This document shows positions 1 through 9,336 of a stretch of 55,718 bases of DNA, piece by piece. The DNA is from Okeania sp. SIO3I5 (GTDB taxonomy: Bacteria > Cyanobacteriota > Cyanobacteriia > Cyanobacteriales > Microcoleaceae). A program made the position numbers and the translations under genes. Location: positions 1 through 55,718 of the forward strand of contig NZ_JAAHHT010000043.1 of the NCBI RefSeq assembly GCF_010672085.1. Reading direction: 5' to 3'. The notes beneath the pieces were generated by a model. That model ran no database searches. It was not told the origin of the DNA and saw only the letters and a list, made by a program, of their open reading frames with translations. Numbering within the stretch: the first letter of the stretch is position 1; each line of letters opens with the position of its first letter.

Positions 1-97
1 TATCAAATCCAGTTGAATACAAGAGTGTATTGTTGGGGGAGATGGTCCGATTGTCCGATTTAATAATGAACATATACTATATAACCGGATTCTATAT
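1..97. repeat. 97-bp dispersed repeat, copy 1
   Basis: These 97 bases recur without any difference at 5244-5340 in the same orientation. Both copies start with TATCAAATCCAGTTG and end with CCGGATTCTATAT. No ORF of note lies inside. The 3' end resembles the ends of the inverted repeat at 4340/5144. It is probably a recent copy of a small non-coding mobile repeat. The window edge truncates the view on the left. Confidence 0.85.
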
Positions 98-276
98 GAA
101 ATAGTATTTTGGTGATATAGCGCTACCCATTAAGGTTAGGACATTCCTAAATCTTGTTTGCGGAGCATTTCCCTATACGAAAAACCTTTTGACAGTTTAC
201 TATTCCCTAGTACGTAACGCCATACCATTTCTGCGCTTGAGATGCACCTTTTTGTAGGATTTTTTTCAAAGTGCTA

Positions 277-3200
277 TTATGCTATTAATACAAAATCTTC
301 AGCTTGCAAGTTTGCTTGATTTTCTAAAGTTGCAAACAGACCTCCATCACCGAAACCGCTAGTTGCACCATTAGGGTTATAGAAAAGTTGACTATTGGCA
401 GAATTATAAACTATCTTAGCGCTGCTAGTCGCTGCTGCAGCATCACTATCAACAACGGCGAATTCTCCTGCTACACTGAAACCATCCCCAGCTACACTAG
501 CTAAACTGGTAAAGGTAGTTTTATCTAAAACTATTTTGTCTAACTCAGCACTATTGAAGTCTGTAATAATATCTGAACCAATATCAGTCAGATTAAATTG
601 ACTGCCAATATCAAAGATAAAGCGATCGCTATTACTACCACCTGTTAAAGTATCTGTTCCCTGTTCGCCATTGAGAATATCTAGACCATCACCACCTTGA
701 AGAATGTCATTTCCCGTAGCTCCCGTCAGAGTATCATTACCTATCCAACCAGTGAGGGAGTCATTACCTGCATTACCGTTGATAATATCTTGACCATTAC
801 CGCCACCAAGTGTATCTTGACCATCACCACCGTTAAGTTCGTCATCACCTGCCTGACCTTCTATAAAGTCGTCCCCACTATCACCGTTAAGTTGGTCATT
901 CCCTTTACCTCCTTTGAGGGTATCAGCATCATTGCCACCATTCAAGGTATCAGCATCATCTCCACCTTGGAGAATGTCGAAACCATCACCTCCATCAATA
1001 ATGTCATTACCTATCCAACCAGTGAGGGAGTCATTACCTGCATTGCCGTTGATAATATCTTGACCATTACCACCACCAAGTGTATCTTGACCATCACCAC
1101 CGTTAAGTTCGTCATCACCTGCCTCTCCTTCTATAAAGTCGTCCCCACTACCACCGTTGAGTAGGTCGTTCCCTGTACCTCCGTTGAGAGTATCCGCATC
1201 ATTGCCACCATTCAGGGTGTCAGCGTCATCTCCACCTTGGAGAGTATCAAAACCATTCCCCCCATCAATAATGTCATTACCCAACCAACCAATTAGGGAG
1301 TCATTACCTGCATTGCCGTTGATAATATCTTGACCATTACCGCCACCAATTGTATCTTGACCATCACCACCGTTAAGTTCGTCATCATCTGCCTCTCCTT
1401 CTATAAAGTCGTCCCCATTACCACCGTTAAGTAGGTCGTTCCCGATACCTCCTGTGAGGGTGTCAGCATCATCTCCACCTTGGAGAGTGTCGAACCCATC
1501 ACCCCCATCAATAATATCATTACCCCGCCAACCAGTGAGAGAGTCATTACCTGCATCACCATTAAGTTGATCGTTACCCGCACCTCCACCTAGGGTATCA
1601 TTACCATCACCGCCATTTATAGTATCGTCACCAGCAGCGCCTTTTAAAGTATCGTTGCCACCAAGACCATCAATGCAGTCATGATCTGATGTACCATTGA
1701 GTGAGTTATCTGAGCTATCGCCAGTTATACAGTTTTCTGGTGGTGATGTAGGGATAAACTCAACAGCACCAATATCTGTAATGCTACTACCATTATTATC
1801 GCCATCTACAGGGCGAGTATTGCCTAACTGGTCTGTAGTGGGTGCATCAGTATTAACTCCTGCATCAATAGCGGCACTACCATCTTCCAGGGGATGAACC
1901 AAGAAACCGTTAACCTCTTGCAAATGTGCTAAGTTAGGATCGCCAATTGCAATATTCGCTGTCACCAATATGTCATGGCCATTTACTGCGGGAAATTGCA
2001 AGTTACCTCCCCTGTCAGTCAATTGAAAGTGTGTTTGTTGACTAATACCAAATTCATTACCAGCAGTGTTGCGATCAAAAATCGTATTTCTGACTCTGAC
2101 ATCAGGAGCTATACTCTCCGTGGTGTAAACAGCACCTGCCAGATTTGCTGCATAATTGTTAGTAATTGTCGTGTTGGTAATTGTCGTAGGTGATAAAGTG
2201 GCGATCGCACCTCCCAGCCCCACCGTACCATCTGGACTTTCTGTTCTGTTCTCGGAAAAGGTACTGTTAACAACATTGACTCTGGTTAAATCTGGTTGTT
2301 GTTGGACCCACAAACCTCCACCCTGGGTCTCCGCAGTATTGCCCGCAAAAGTAGTATTGGTAATTTGATGCTGCACTGGAGTGGTACGGCCTGCGCTACT
2401 TTTCCCTGTACCGATTCTGATGCCTCCACCATCAGCAAAATTCTGGTCGTTAAAAATTACAGAATTATTGATAACCTGAGTATCTTCAATTACTACATTA
2501 TCCCCCGGATAAGTAAACAAGAACGCTGCACCACCACCACCAGCACCTTTGTTATTTTCAAACAAACTATCGCGGATGATAATGCTGCCATTATCGCCCC
2601 CGAAACTGGCAGAAACTCCATCGGTATATATTGCACCTCCCAAACCGTGGTTACCGGTTGGTGTAAATGCTCCAGCAGTGCTGTCATTCTTGATAAATGT
2701 CGAATTTTCTATTGTCAAAGCAGTGGAAGGAGTATTGATGGCACCACCGTTAATTCCTTTATTATTAGTAAACTCGCTATTTTGAATTGTCAGAGTTGCA
2801 AAACCAAATGTAGCAATTGCACCACCACCTCTTTCATGTTCACCCGCAGTAGCATCGTTGTTATCAAACTTACTGTTAATAATTGTCGTATTACTCTGAT
2901 GTCCCGTCGCAATAGCACCGCCTCCTTGTCCAGAGGTTACGTTATTTTTAAACGTACTGTTTTCTACGGTTAGGGTACTTTGAAAGCCAGTATTAATTCC
3001 GCCTCCGTTTCCTTCTAAACCTGATTCAGTTGTTCTGCCATTAGCAATTGTCAAGTTTTTGATGGTAACATCTGTTTGATGATCTGTCTGGAAAACTCGA
3101 TGGGTGTTATTCCCATTAATAGTTAAACCAGGTGCATCTACTGCATCAATGATTATGTCTTCTGTGATGTCTAATTGACTGGAAGTAAGGGTAATAGTTT

Positions 3201-3870
3201 GATTAGCTAAACTGGGAGAAAATTCAATTGTATCTCCTGATTGAGCAGTGGCGATCGCTTCTCTTAAGGAACCAGCACCACTATCATTATTATTGGCGAC
3301 TGTAAGAGTGGCTAAAGTACCATTATAATTAGCCATTGTTTCTGGCTTTAATACTTTAGAAGCTGTAATTTTTCCAGTAGTAAATTCTAAGTTCCAATCT
3401 CCAGGATAAGCACCTGTTAGATTAACTGAAGCTGCAATATTTGCTTTAGTTAGTTGATGTAATTTCTGGACAAAGTTTTCACCTATTCCTGCTGCGATAT
3501 TACAACCATAAAGTAAAATTTCTGAGCTTGAATTAAGAGAATTTTGCCACTGTTTTAAATGGTCGCGATACCGATCAATATTATTGATATCTAGACAAAT
3601 ATTTCCTAATTTTAAGCTGCCTGGGCTACCGTGGGAAAATATGTGAATGGTATCTAATGTTTGGCGGGAATTAGTATATTGTTCTAGATAAGTTGTAATG
3701 ACTTCTATTCCGTCTTGATTTTGAGGAATAATAATTACATTGATTCCTGAAGAAATTCCGGAAACTAAGAATTGATAATCCTCAATTTGCGAATCAATAA
3801 AAACAAGATTTTGGGATAAAAAATTAGGTGTTTCTAATTTCTGATTAATTTGAGAATCTGCAGTTAACAT
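277..3870 (-). CDS. Large RTX-type calcium-binding protein with DUF4347 and beta-helix domains
   Basis: A 1197-aa protein probably secreted by a type I system to the cell surface or medium. Residues about 20-185 match the DUF4347 pattern (HIFSHGSPG, LLYGCNIAAG) common at the N-terminus of giant cyanobacterial adhesins. Residues about 185-690 are a right-handed beta-helix rich in NNxxxxGGAI turns. Residues about 710-1100 are tandem RTX nonapeptides (GGxGNDxLxGG), arranged in long near-identical blocks of roughly 80 residues. The last 100 residues (SDRFIFDIG...DIITDF) are a typical C-terminal RTX cap with an uncleaved secretion signal. There is no N-terminal signal peptide, as expected for type I export. 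A Shine-Dalgarno-like AGGAGAAAG lies just upstream of the ATG. No export genes (HlyB/HlyD) are adjacent. The substrate or adhesive target cannot be told from sequence. Confidence 0.9.
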   Translation of the reverse strand: MLTADSQINQKLETPNFLSQNLVFIDSQIEDYQFLVSGISSGINVIIIPQNQDGIEVITTYLEQYTNSRQTLDTIHIFSHGSPGSLKLGNICLDINNIDRYRDHLKQWQNSLNSSSEILLYGCNIAAGIGENFVQKLHQLTKANIAASVNLTGAYPGDWNLEFTTGKITASKVLKPETMANYNGTLATLTVANNNDSGAGSLREAIATAQSGDTIEFSPSLANQTITLTSSQLDITEDIIIDAVDAPGLTINGNNTHRVFQTDHQTDVTIKNLTIANGRTTESGLEGNGGGINTGFQSTLTVENSTFKNNVTSGQGGGAIATGHQSNTTIINSKFDNNDATAGEHERGGGAIATFGFATLTIQNSEFTNNKGINGGAINTPSTALTIENSTFIKNDSTAGAFTPTGNHGLGGAIYTDGVSASFGGDNGSIIIRDSLFENNKGAGGGGAAFLFTYPGDNVVIEDTQVINNSVIFNDQNFADGGGIRIGTGKSSAGRTTPVQHQITNTTFAGNTAETQGGGLWVQQQPDLTRVNVVNSTFSENRTESPDGTVGLGGAIATLSPTTITNTTITNNYAANLAGAVYTTESIAPDVRVRNTIFDRNTAGNEFGISQQTHFQLTDRGGNLQFPAVNGHDILVTANIAIGDPNLAHLQEVNGFLVHPLEDGSAAIDAGVNTDAPTTDQLGNTRPVDGDNNGSSITDIGAVEFIPTSPPENCITGDSSDNSLNGTSDHDCIDGLGGNDTLKGAAGDDTINGGDGNDTLGGGAGNDQLNGDAGNDSLTGWRGNDIIDGGDGFDTLQGGDDADTLTGGIGNDLLNGGNGDDFIEGEADDDELNGGDGQDTIGGGNGQDIINGNAGNDSLIGWLGNDIIDGGNGFDTLQGGDDADTLNGGNDADTLNGGTGNDLLNGGSGDDFIEGEAGDDELNGGDGQDTLGGGNGQDIINGNAGNDSLTGWIGNDIIDGGDGFDILQGGDDADTLNGGNDADTLKGGKGNDQLNGDSGDDFIEGQAGDDELNGGDGQDTLGGGNGQDIINGNAGNDSLTGWIGNDTLTGATGNDILQGGDGLDILNGEQGTDTLTGGSNSDRFIFDIGSQFNLTDIGSDIITDFNSAELDKIVLDKTTFTSLASVAGDGFSVAGEFAVVDSDAAAATSSAKIVYNSANSQLFYNPNGATSGFGDGGLFATLENQANLQAEDFVLIA

Positions 3871-4591
3871 TTTTCTTTCTCCTAGAGGGTGATTATTGGT
3901 AGATATACCCTTGGAGTTAGATAGTCAGCTTGATTAGTTATTCTCTGAGCAACAAGTAATAATTATTACTCATTTAAAGCTTTAGTTATGGGATAATCTA
4001 GCAGGAATTGCCAGCCTTCTAATATTCAAGATACTTCAGGCTCGTACAAAATGTCACCCGTGGTTTTACTGAATTTTTCTGTTGTTGAGTAGAATACTAA
4101 TTATGGCTTAGTAAAAAAGTATTTTGCTGAGGACAAAGAATTAGAAATACTTAATCCTTAACAATTGCACGAGATAAAATTCCTCACCCCTCACTAATAT
4201 AAAATCCGGTTATACAGTAATCGCATTCAAAAATCCTCAACTAAAATATGTGTTTGCTAGAAGGACGAATTTAAAAATTTATGCATTTTCATTTCCTTTC
4301 TTACTCCTTACTTCTTACTCCTTACTTCTTACTCCTTACTCATTACTCCTCAGTAATACGATAACTAATTACCCGGATTCTATATAAAATACAAGGGTTT
4401 TAGGCTGTGTGCTCCGTGCCCACGTATTAAGTATATACAAATATAGACATATTTTTCGGCTTCCTGTTCGTAACCTCTAACGCATAACAATTAGCACACC
4501 CAGGGCTAATTTGGTTGCATCCTGTCACCGGATTCCAGGACTTGTCGCACAAATCAATATTAGTTTTCTTCATCTATTTCTTCAACCCTTT
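3871..4591. other. Gene-free spacer with heptamer repeats
   Basis: AT-rich spacer upstream of the RTX gene. No convincing ORF. It includes tandem heptamers (TTACTCC/TTACTTC, about 4304-4350) of the STRR type known in cyanobacteria, and the left arm of a 48-bp inverted repeat at 4340-4387. Confidence 0.6.
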
Positions 4592-4846
4592 CTAACTCTT
4601 CAACTCTGATTCTTCATAAGCTTGTAACTCTTCAAATTCTCTTAGCAATTCCTCAAGAAATTCAATTTCTCGGCGCTTATAATACCCTTGAAAAACCTCC
4701 AGATAAGAATCATACCCCAAACGCGAATCAGGATCGAGTTCTCTTGAATAATAACACCCTAAATCGTTTCGAGACAGAGACCAGAATTCGTCAGAATATT
4801 CTCTAGCAAACTGATGATCAAGGTTGACCGAAATTAGTTTTTCCAA
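4592..4846 (-). CDS. Hypothetical small acidic protein (weak)
   Basis: An 84-codon ORF inside the 48-bp inverted repeat cassette. It starts at TTG, has no clear ribosome binding site, and encodes a charged, probably helical product (REIEFLEELLREFEELQAYEE). No family recognised. It could be a gene remnant carried by the cassette; protein-like composition is the only support. Confidence 0.25.
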   Translation of the reverse strand: MEKLISVNLDHQFAREYSDEFWSLSRNDLGCYYSRELDPDSRLGYDSYLEVFQGYYKRREIEFLEELLREFEELQAYEESELKS

Positions 4847-4967
4847 TAATTAAAGCAAGAAAACATTATTTGGAAACCTTAAAAAAAAGTACCTATAGCC
4901 TTTCCCAAGCTCTCGGAGGTACAGTTGTTTTTCTTCTTTATATTCCTACGGAATGAGAATTACTACT

Positions 4968-5055
4968 CCTTATTCCCTACTCCCTACTCCCTATTCCCTA
5001 CTCCCTATTCCCTATTCCCTATTCCCTACTCCCTACTCCCTATTCCCTATTCCCA
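4968..5055. repeat. Heptameric tandem repeat (CTCCCTA/TTCCCTA)
   Basis: About twelve 7-bp units alternating CTCCCTA, TTCCCTA and near variants. This is the short tandemly repeated repetitive sequence type found in filamentous cyanobacteria. A related GAGTAATGAGTAAGGAGTAA array sits at 5187-5242. Confidence 0.85.
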
Positions 5056-5243
5056 GTTAATAGTTAATAGTTAAGTGTTCCCTGTTCCCTAAAACCAAAG
5101 AATTTTGTACCTCACGCTTTTTGGGAATTGCTATATCACTCCTTATATAGAATCCGGGTAATTAGTTATCGTATTACTGAGGAGTAATGAGTAATGAGTA
5201 ATGAGTAATGAGTAAGGAGTAAGGAGTAAGGAGTAAGGAGTAA

Positions 5244-5340
5244 TATCAAATCCAGTTGAATACAAGAGTGTATTGTTGGGGGAGATGGTCCGATTGTCCG
5301 ATTTAATAATGAACATATACTATATAACCGGATTCTATAT
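5244..5340. repeat. 97-bp dispersed repeat, copy 2
   Basis: Identical to bases 1-97 over its full length. It abuts the GAGTAA heptamer array at 5187-5242 and ends 57 bases before the next ORF, so it could contribute upstream sequence to that gene. Confidence 0.85.
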
Positions 5341-5396
5341 TAGAAGGAAAATTTAGGGGTTCTACAGCAATTCCGGCAGCTTGTGCAGCCACCATA

Positions 5397-5717
5397 ATGA
5401 TTACTGGAAAAGAAAGGGAACCCAGGCATATCAAGTCTTATAAGTGTCGGATTCAAGGAGGAGAGATCGATTTTTTGTATAGACTTGATGAATATTATTG
5501 GCCTCAGAGAACATCATCGAATATACCAAGTGTTGACTTTTCAATAGCCAGGCAAATTATTGATTATTTGTGCAAAAAAGGTTGTGCTGAAGTCAAAGAA
5601 TTAGCAATGTTTTTAAACAAAACATCCGAATATATTATAGTAGTTTTAAGTCGGTTAAAAAGCAGGGGAGTGGTTAAATGTAAAGTAGGGAGGAAGGACA
5701 AAAGGCGACGAATATAG
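5397..5717 (+). CDS. Hypothetical protein with winged-helix-like C-terminal half
   Basis: 106 aa. The second half (IARQIIDYLCKKG, ELAMFLNKT, LSRLKSRGVVKCKVGRKDKRR) has the spacing of a small winged helix-turn-helix: three helices and a basic wing. The N-terminal half is not recognised. No strong ribosome binding site precedes the ATG, and the gene is isolated between repeats. Possibly a domesticated or degenerate DNA-binding protein from a mobile element. Function not assigned. Confidence 0.4.
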   Translation: MITGKEREPRHIKSYKCRIQGGEIDFLYRLDEYYWPQRTSSNIPSVDFSIARQIIDYLCKKGCAEVKELAMFLNKTSEYIIVVLSRLKSRGVVKCKVGRKDKRRRI

Positions 5718-6082
5718 GAGTTAAGTCGGGGTGATAAGGGAACACTTAACTGGGAACAGGCATGAAAAACATTTCCTAGTCTAAGATTTATCATCAGAGA
5801 CTGAATGCACAACTAAAGATTAAGACGGCCAGAGTGGTTGATGTTCGGTGGGTGGGGTGCGGAAAGTTAAATTTTGGTTACGATTCACGCGTTATTGCCG
5901 CCTCACCCTCCCCACCCTAGGCCTGGATTTAATATTCCTTTTACAAACATTCTCTCAGTAGTTGTCCTAACTCTCCCTTACTTTGCTATATATGTAAGTT
6001 AAAAAATCGTCCCGAAAATTAGTAAACTTACTTACAATTCTTAGATACTAGATTTATAACCAAAACTTTTAGGAAATAGACA
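5718..6082. other. Spacer upstream of the acyl-ACP synthetase gene
   Basis: No ORF or RNA gene seen. The final 80 bases are AT-rich with AGGAAATAGAC before the ATG at 6083 and presumably hold the promoter, but no good -35/-10 pair stands out. Confidence 0.4.
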
Positions 6083-8047
6083 ATGACCATATCTCCCACC
6101 TCCCCCAACTCCTGGCAAATGAGCGATCGCGAACGTGCCAATCTCCAAAAAGTCACTCTCTACGACTCTGTTCAATCTCTCCCGGAAATATGGCCCTTAG
6201 CATCCCAATATTTTGGCAGAACTACCGCCCTCCACGATCCCCACGTTAAACCAGAAGTAAAATTTACCTACGAACAACTAAATCAACAAATTCAAAAATT
6301 TGCTGCTGGTTTACAATCTTTGGGGGTTGTCTCCACGGAAAATACCACATCCCTACCTCCTAGAGTGGCCTTATTTGCCGACAATAGTCCCCGGTGGATG
6401 ATTGCTGACCAAGGTATTATTATGGCTGGTGGAGCAGATGTAGTTAGAAGCGGGACTGCAGATATACAAGAATTGGTCTACATTCTTCAAGATAGTGGCA
6501 GTATTAGTTTGGTCGTAGAAAACTTGGCCTTGTTGGAGAAATTGAGCGATCGCCTACAAGACCTACCTATACATTTAATTATTCTCCTATCTGACGAAGA
6601 CCCAGACTCTAACGAAACTCTACCCGTGGTCAAATTTTCCCAAGTTATTGCCACAGGAGAAGAAACTACCCTCAAACCAATTAACCAAAATCTGGAAACT
6701 CTAGCTACCCTACTCTACACTTCCGGGACTACAGGTAAACCCAAGGGAGTAATGCTAACCCACGGCAACTTGCTGTATCAAATCAACCTGCTTGGCACAA
6801 TCATTCAACCTAACCCAGGAGAATTTACCCTGAGTATTCTGCCAACTTGGCATAGTTTTGGACGTGTAGGAGAATATCTTTCTCTCTCCCAAGGTTGTAC
6901 CCAAATTTATACGAATAAGCGTTATTTGAAAAAAGATTTCCAAGAATACAAACCCCACTACGTCTTCTGTGTACCCAGGGTTTGGGAATTAATTTATGAC
7001 GGAGTACAAAAACAGCTCAGGGAACAACCAGCAAGTAAACAAAAATTAGCCAACTTTTTCTTCAGTATAAGTCAGCAATACATCACAGCTAGGCGTATTA
7101 GTCAAGGGTTAATTTTGCAACTTGACAAACCGTCTCAGTCTGAGAAATTCCTAGCAACCTTAAAAAGTTGGTTATTATTACCTCTTCATATTTTGGGAGA
7201 AAAAATTGTTTATCAAAAAATCCGTCAAGCTACAGGAGGTCGGTTAAAATTTGCCGTAAGTGGGGGTGGTTCCCTAGCAATGCACTTAGAAAATTTCTTT
7301 CAAATAGTTGGTATAGATTTATTAGTCGGATATGGTTTAACGGAAACTTCCCCAGTTTTGACCGCCCGACACCATTGGGAAAATCTGCGGGGGTCTGCGG
7401 GAAGACCTCTTCCAGGAACTGAGATTAAAATAGTTGACCCAGAAAGTGGTAAAACTTTACCTCCTGGAGAGAAAGGAATAGTTTTAGCACGGGGGCCACA
7501 AATTATGGTGGGTTATTATCAAAATCCTGAAGCGACCAAAAAAGCTATTGACTCAGAGGGTTGGTTTAATACTGGTGATATTGGTTGGATGACTCCTGAG
7601 AATGATTTGGTATTAACAGGCCGGGCAAAAGATACAATTGTTTTGACTAATGGGGAAAATATTGAACCTCAGCCTATTGAAGATGCTTGTGCCCGTAGTC
7701 AATATATAGACCAAATTATGTTGGTGGGGCAAGACCAAAAATATTTGGGTGCTTTGATAGTACCAAATGTTGAGGCAGTAGAAGCTCAGGTTGCTCAAGG
7801 GAATCCTTCAGAGTCTCAACCAGAGATTGACTGGAAAGGTCAAGCACTTCAAGAATTGTTCCGTCAAGAATTGAATCGAGAGGTAAAAAATCGCCCTGGA
7901 TATCGGCCTGATGACCGTATTGGCCCATTTAACTTGATTTTGGAGCCATTTACGATAGAGAATGGAATGATGACCCAAACTATGAAGATTAAGCGTCCTG
8001 TTGTCACAGAGCATTACCGCGATATGATCGACAGAATGTTTGATTAA
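6083..8047 (+). CDS. aas: Acyl-ACP synthetase / long-chain fatty acid ligase
   Basis: A 654-aa ANL-superfamily adenylating enzyme that would activate free fatty acids with ATP for transfer to acyl carrier protein or CoA. In cyanobacteria the single Aas enzyme recycles fatty acids released from membrane lipids. Visible motifs: the P-loop-like YTSGTTGKPKGVMLTHGN near residue 211, GYGLTETSP near 416, TGDIGWM near 497, and GRAKDTIVLTNGENIEP just after. Length agrees with cyanobacterial Aas (about 640-660 aa), which has an insertion relative to bacterial FadD. The start is supported by AGGAAA eight bases upstream. A HIP1 site lies in the first 50 bases of coding sequence. Monocistronic, with more than 350 bp on each side. 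ACP versus CoA preference is from family knowledge. Confidence 0.92.
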   Translation: MTISPTSPNSWQMSDRERANLQKVTLYDSVQSLPEIWPLASQYFGRTTALHDPHVKPEVKFTYEQLNQQIQKFAAGLQSLGVVSTENTTSLPPRVALFADNSPRWMIADQGIIMAGGADVVRSGTADIQELVYILQDSGSISLVVENLALLEKLSDRLQDLPIHLIILLSDEDPDSNETLPVVKFSQVIATGEETTLKPINQNLETLATLLYTSGTTGKPKGVMLTHGNLLYQINLLGTIIQPNPGEFTLSILPTWHSFGRVGEYLSLSQGCTQIYTNKRYLKKDFQEYKPHYVFCVPRVWELIYDGVQKQLREQPASKQKLANFFFSISQQYITARRISQGLILQLDKPSQSEKFLATLKSWLLLPLHILGEKIVYQKIRQATGGRLKFAVSGGGSLAMHLENFFQIVGIDLLVGYGLTETSPVLTARHHWENLRGSAGRPLPGTEIKIVDPESGKTLPPGEKGIVLARGPQIMVGYYQNPEATKKAIDSEGWFNTGDIGWMTPENDLVLTGRAKDTIVLTNGENIEPQPIEDACARSQYIDQIMLVGQDQKYLGALIVPNVEAVEAQVAQGNPSESQPEIDWKGQALQELFRQELNREVKNRPGYRPDDRIGPFNLILEPFTIENGMMTQTMKIKRPVVTEHYRDMIDRMFD

Positions 8048-8586
8048 TTATTATTGGTAATTTTTGATTTTAGATTTTAAAGAACCAGTAAGGGTTTTTT
8101 AACGTTTAGAAGGAGATTTTAACCCAAGTTCAAAAAGCTAATAGCTGAATGCTAAAAGCTAATATAGCAGTCGAAGCAAAGGTTAGGACCTATAAAAAGC
8201 CTAAAACTCAGTTCCTTCTGCCCCCCCTTTGAAAGCTATGCTTTATAAACATCTTTCTTAACATAAAATTTGGGCATTATTGACAAGTTATGGGTATATC
8301 TGGGTTCGGTTTTTTCGGGAGAAAAATGTATTGAATTAGACACGCTGGAGTGAAGACTGTAGACAGAATTCTTCCTCCCCCTCCTCCCCCTCCTCCCCCT
8401 CCTCCCCACCCTCCCACAAGGGTGTTAAGAGTTCCTTATAAGGGATAGCTTGTTAAGGGGGGTAGGGGGGATGCCCTCAGCATAAATGCCTTTTGCTATA
8501 GCTAGTTAAATTTTCCTCTAAATCATCTAAAATCAAATTTTTTACCCATATTTGTAGACACAAAACAAACTAACAAGAAAAATTTT
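8048..8586. other. Spacer with CCTCCC microsatellite
   Basis: Contains a CCTCCCC tandem run at about 8368-8410 and G-rich tracts, otherwise AT-rich. No gene seen. Confidence 0.5.
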
Positions 8587-9036
8587 ATGGAGTATTCTCA
8601 AACACAATTACTTCTAAAGCGAGCGATTAATGTTAAGGTAGTCGTTACACCACGCTGGAAAGAAGAAGCTCAACAACAATTGCAAGCTCAAATTAATAAT
8701 TTAGATAGCCAATTACAACAGCTAGAAATGCAAGGGCAAAAGGCAATTTCTGAAATTCAAAAGCAAAGCGTACAGCCTCCAGGTCCTCAAGTACAACAGC
8801 AAATAGAAAATATTCAATTGCAGGTAAACCAAAAGAAAAATGAACTTTTGGAGCAGAAAAATCAGGCTCTACAACAATTACAACAAGTACAAACATTAGA
8901 ATTAGAACAACAAGTTAGTCAAGGTCAAATTGAAAGTGTCTTTACTGCGGATATTGGAGATAATTTGATCAAAAAAATGCAAGTAGAAATTCTGCTTCGA
9001 GATGGGGTAATTGAAGAAGTCCGGGGTGAGGTTTAA
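8587..9036 (+). CDS. YlqD-family coiled-coil protein
   Basis: A 149-aa protein. It begins with a short beta-type segment (LLLKRAINVKVVVTPRWKEEA), passes into a long Gln/Glu-rich coiled coil (residues about 25-115, heptads LQAQINNLDSQLQQLEMQ and similar), and ends with another beta-like segment (QVEILLRDGVIEEVRG). This arrangement is that of the YlqD family, widespread in cyanobacteria and Firmicutes but of unknown role. No signal peptide, so probably cytoplasmic. Separated from the following E2 gene by a miniature repeat. No ribosome binding site is obvious. Confidence 0.75.
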   Translation: MEYSQTQLLLKRAINVKVVVTPRWKEEAQQQLQAQINNLDSQLQQLEMQGQKAISEIQKQSVQPPGPQVQQQIENIQLQVNQKKNELLEQKNQALQQLQQVQTLELEQQVSQGQIESVFTADIGDNLIKKMQVEILLRDGVIEEVRGEV

Positions 9037-9336
9037 ATTTTTTAGGGAATAGGAAGTGTGGGGAGTGTGGGGAGTGTGGGAAGTGTGGGGAGAAGGGGAA
9101 AAGCAGGGCATTTTTATTCTAATTTTTTTGCGATAGCCAAACCCCTGAAGAGGAGAGATTTCTACCGAAAAATTAAGGTTTAAAGCCTCTCCATTCAGGG
9201 ATAAAAAAAAGAAAAAAAGTTCCTCTGAACCAATCCTATTCTTAAAAAGAAGAGGTAATTATTAATTGTTAATTATTAATTATTAATTATTGAACCCTTT
9301 CTTCTTGTCAACAAAAAACAACAACGGAAAACTAAC
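9037..9336. repeat. Spacer with miniature element family C, copy 1
   Basis: After a GTGTGGGGA microsatellite (about 9055-9092), bases about 9164-9293 hold a copy of a roughly 130-bp repeat. It starts CCGAAAAATTAAGG, continues with AAAGCCTCTCC and AAGAGAGGTAATTATTAATT-like segments, and ends ATTGTTGAA. Related copies lie at 16641-16794 (-), 19748-19833 (-), 21431-21557, 30931-31020 (-), 31979-32028 (partial) and 52001-52129. Confidence 0.7.

Larger units (their letters stand above)
4340..5191. mobile_element. Putative small mobile cassette bounded by 48-bp inverted repeats
   Basis: Positions 4340-4387 and 5144-5191 are perfect 48-base inverted repeats (arm end TATATAGAATCCGGGTAATT). Heptameric tandem repeats continue inward or outward from both arms. 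The 756-bp interior holds one weak 84-codon ORF and a long run of CTCCCTA/TTCCCTA heptamers (4968-5055). Perfect identity of the arms argues for a recent event or gene conversion. No transposase is present, so it would be non-autonomous. Confidence 0.5.

Noticed and set aside
697-1164. 155-codon plus-strand ORF across the RTX repeats
   Set aside because: Antisense shadow of the repetitive RTX domain; the minus-strand frame has clear domain content.
4968-5242. Possible CRISPR array in the repeat-rich spacer
   Set aside because: Units are only 7 bp, contiguous and without unique spacers; no Cas genes nearby.
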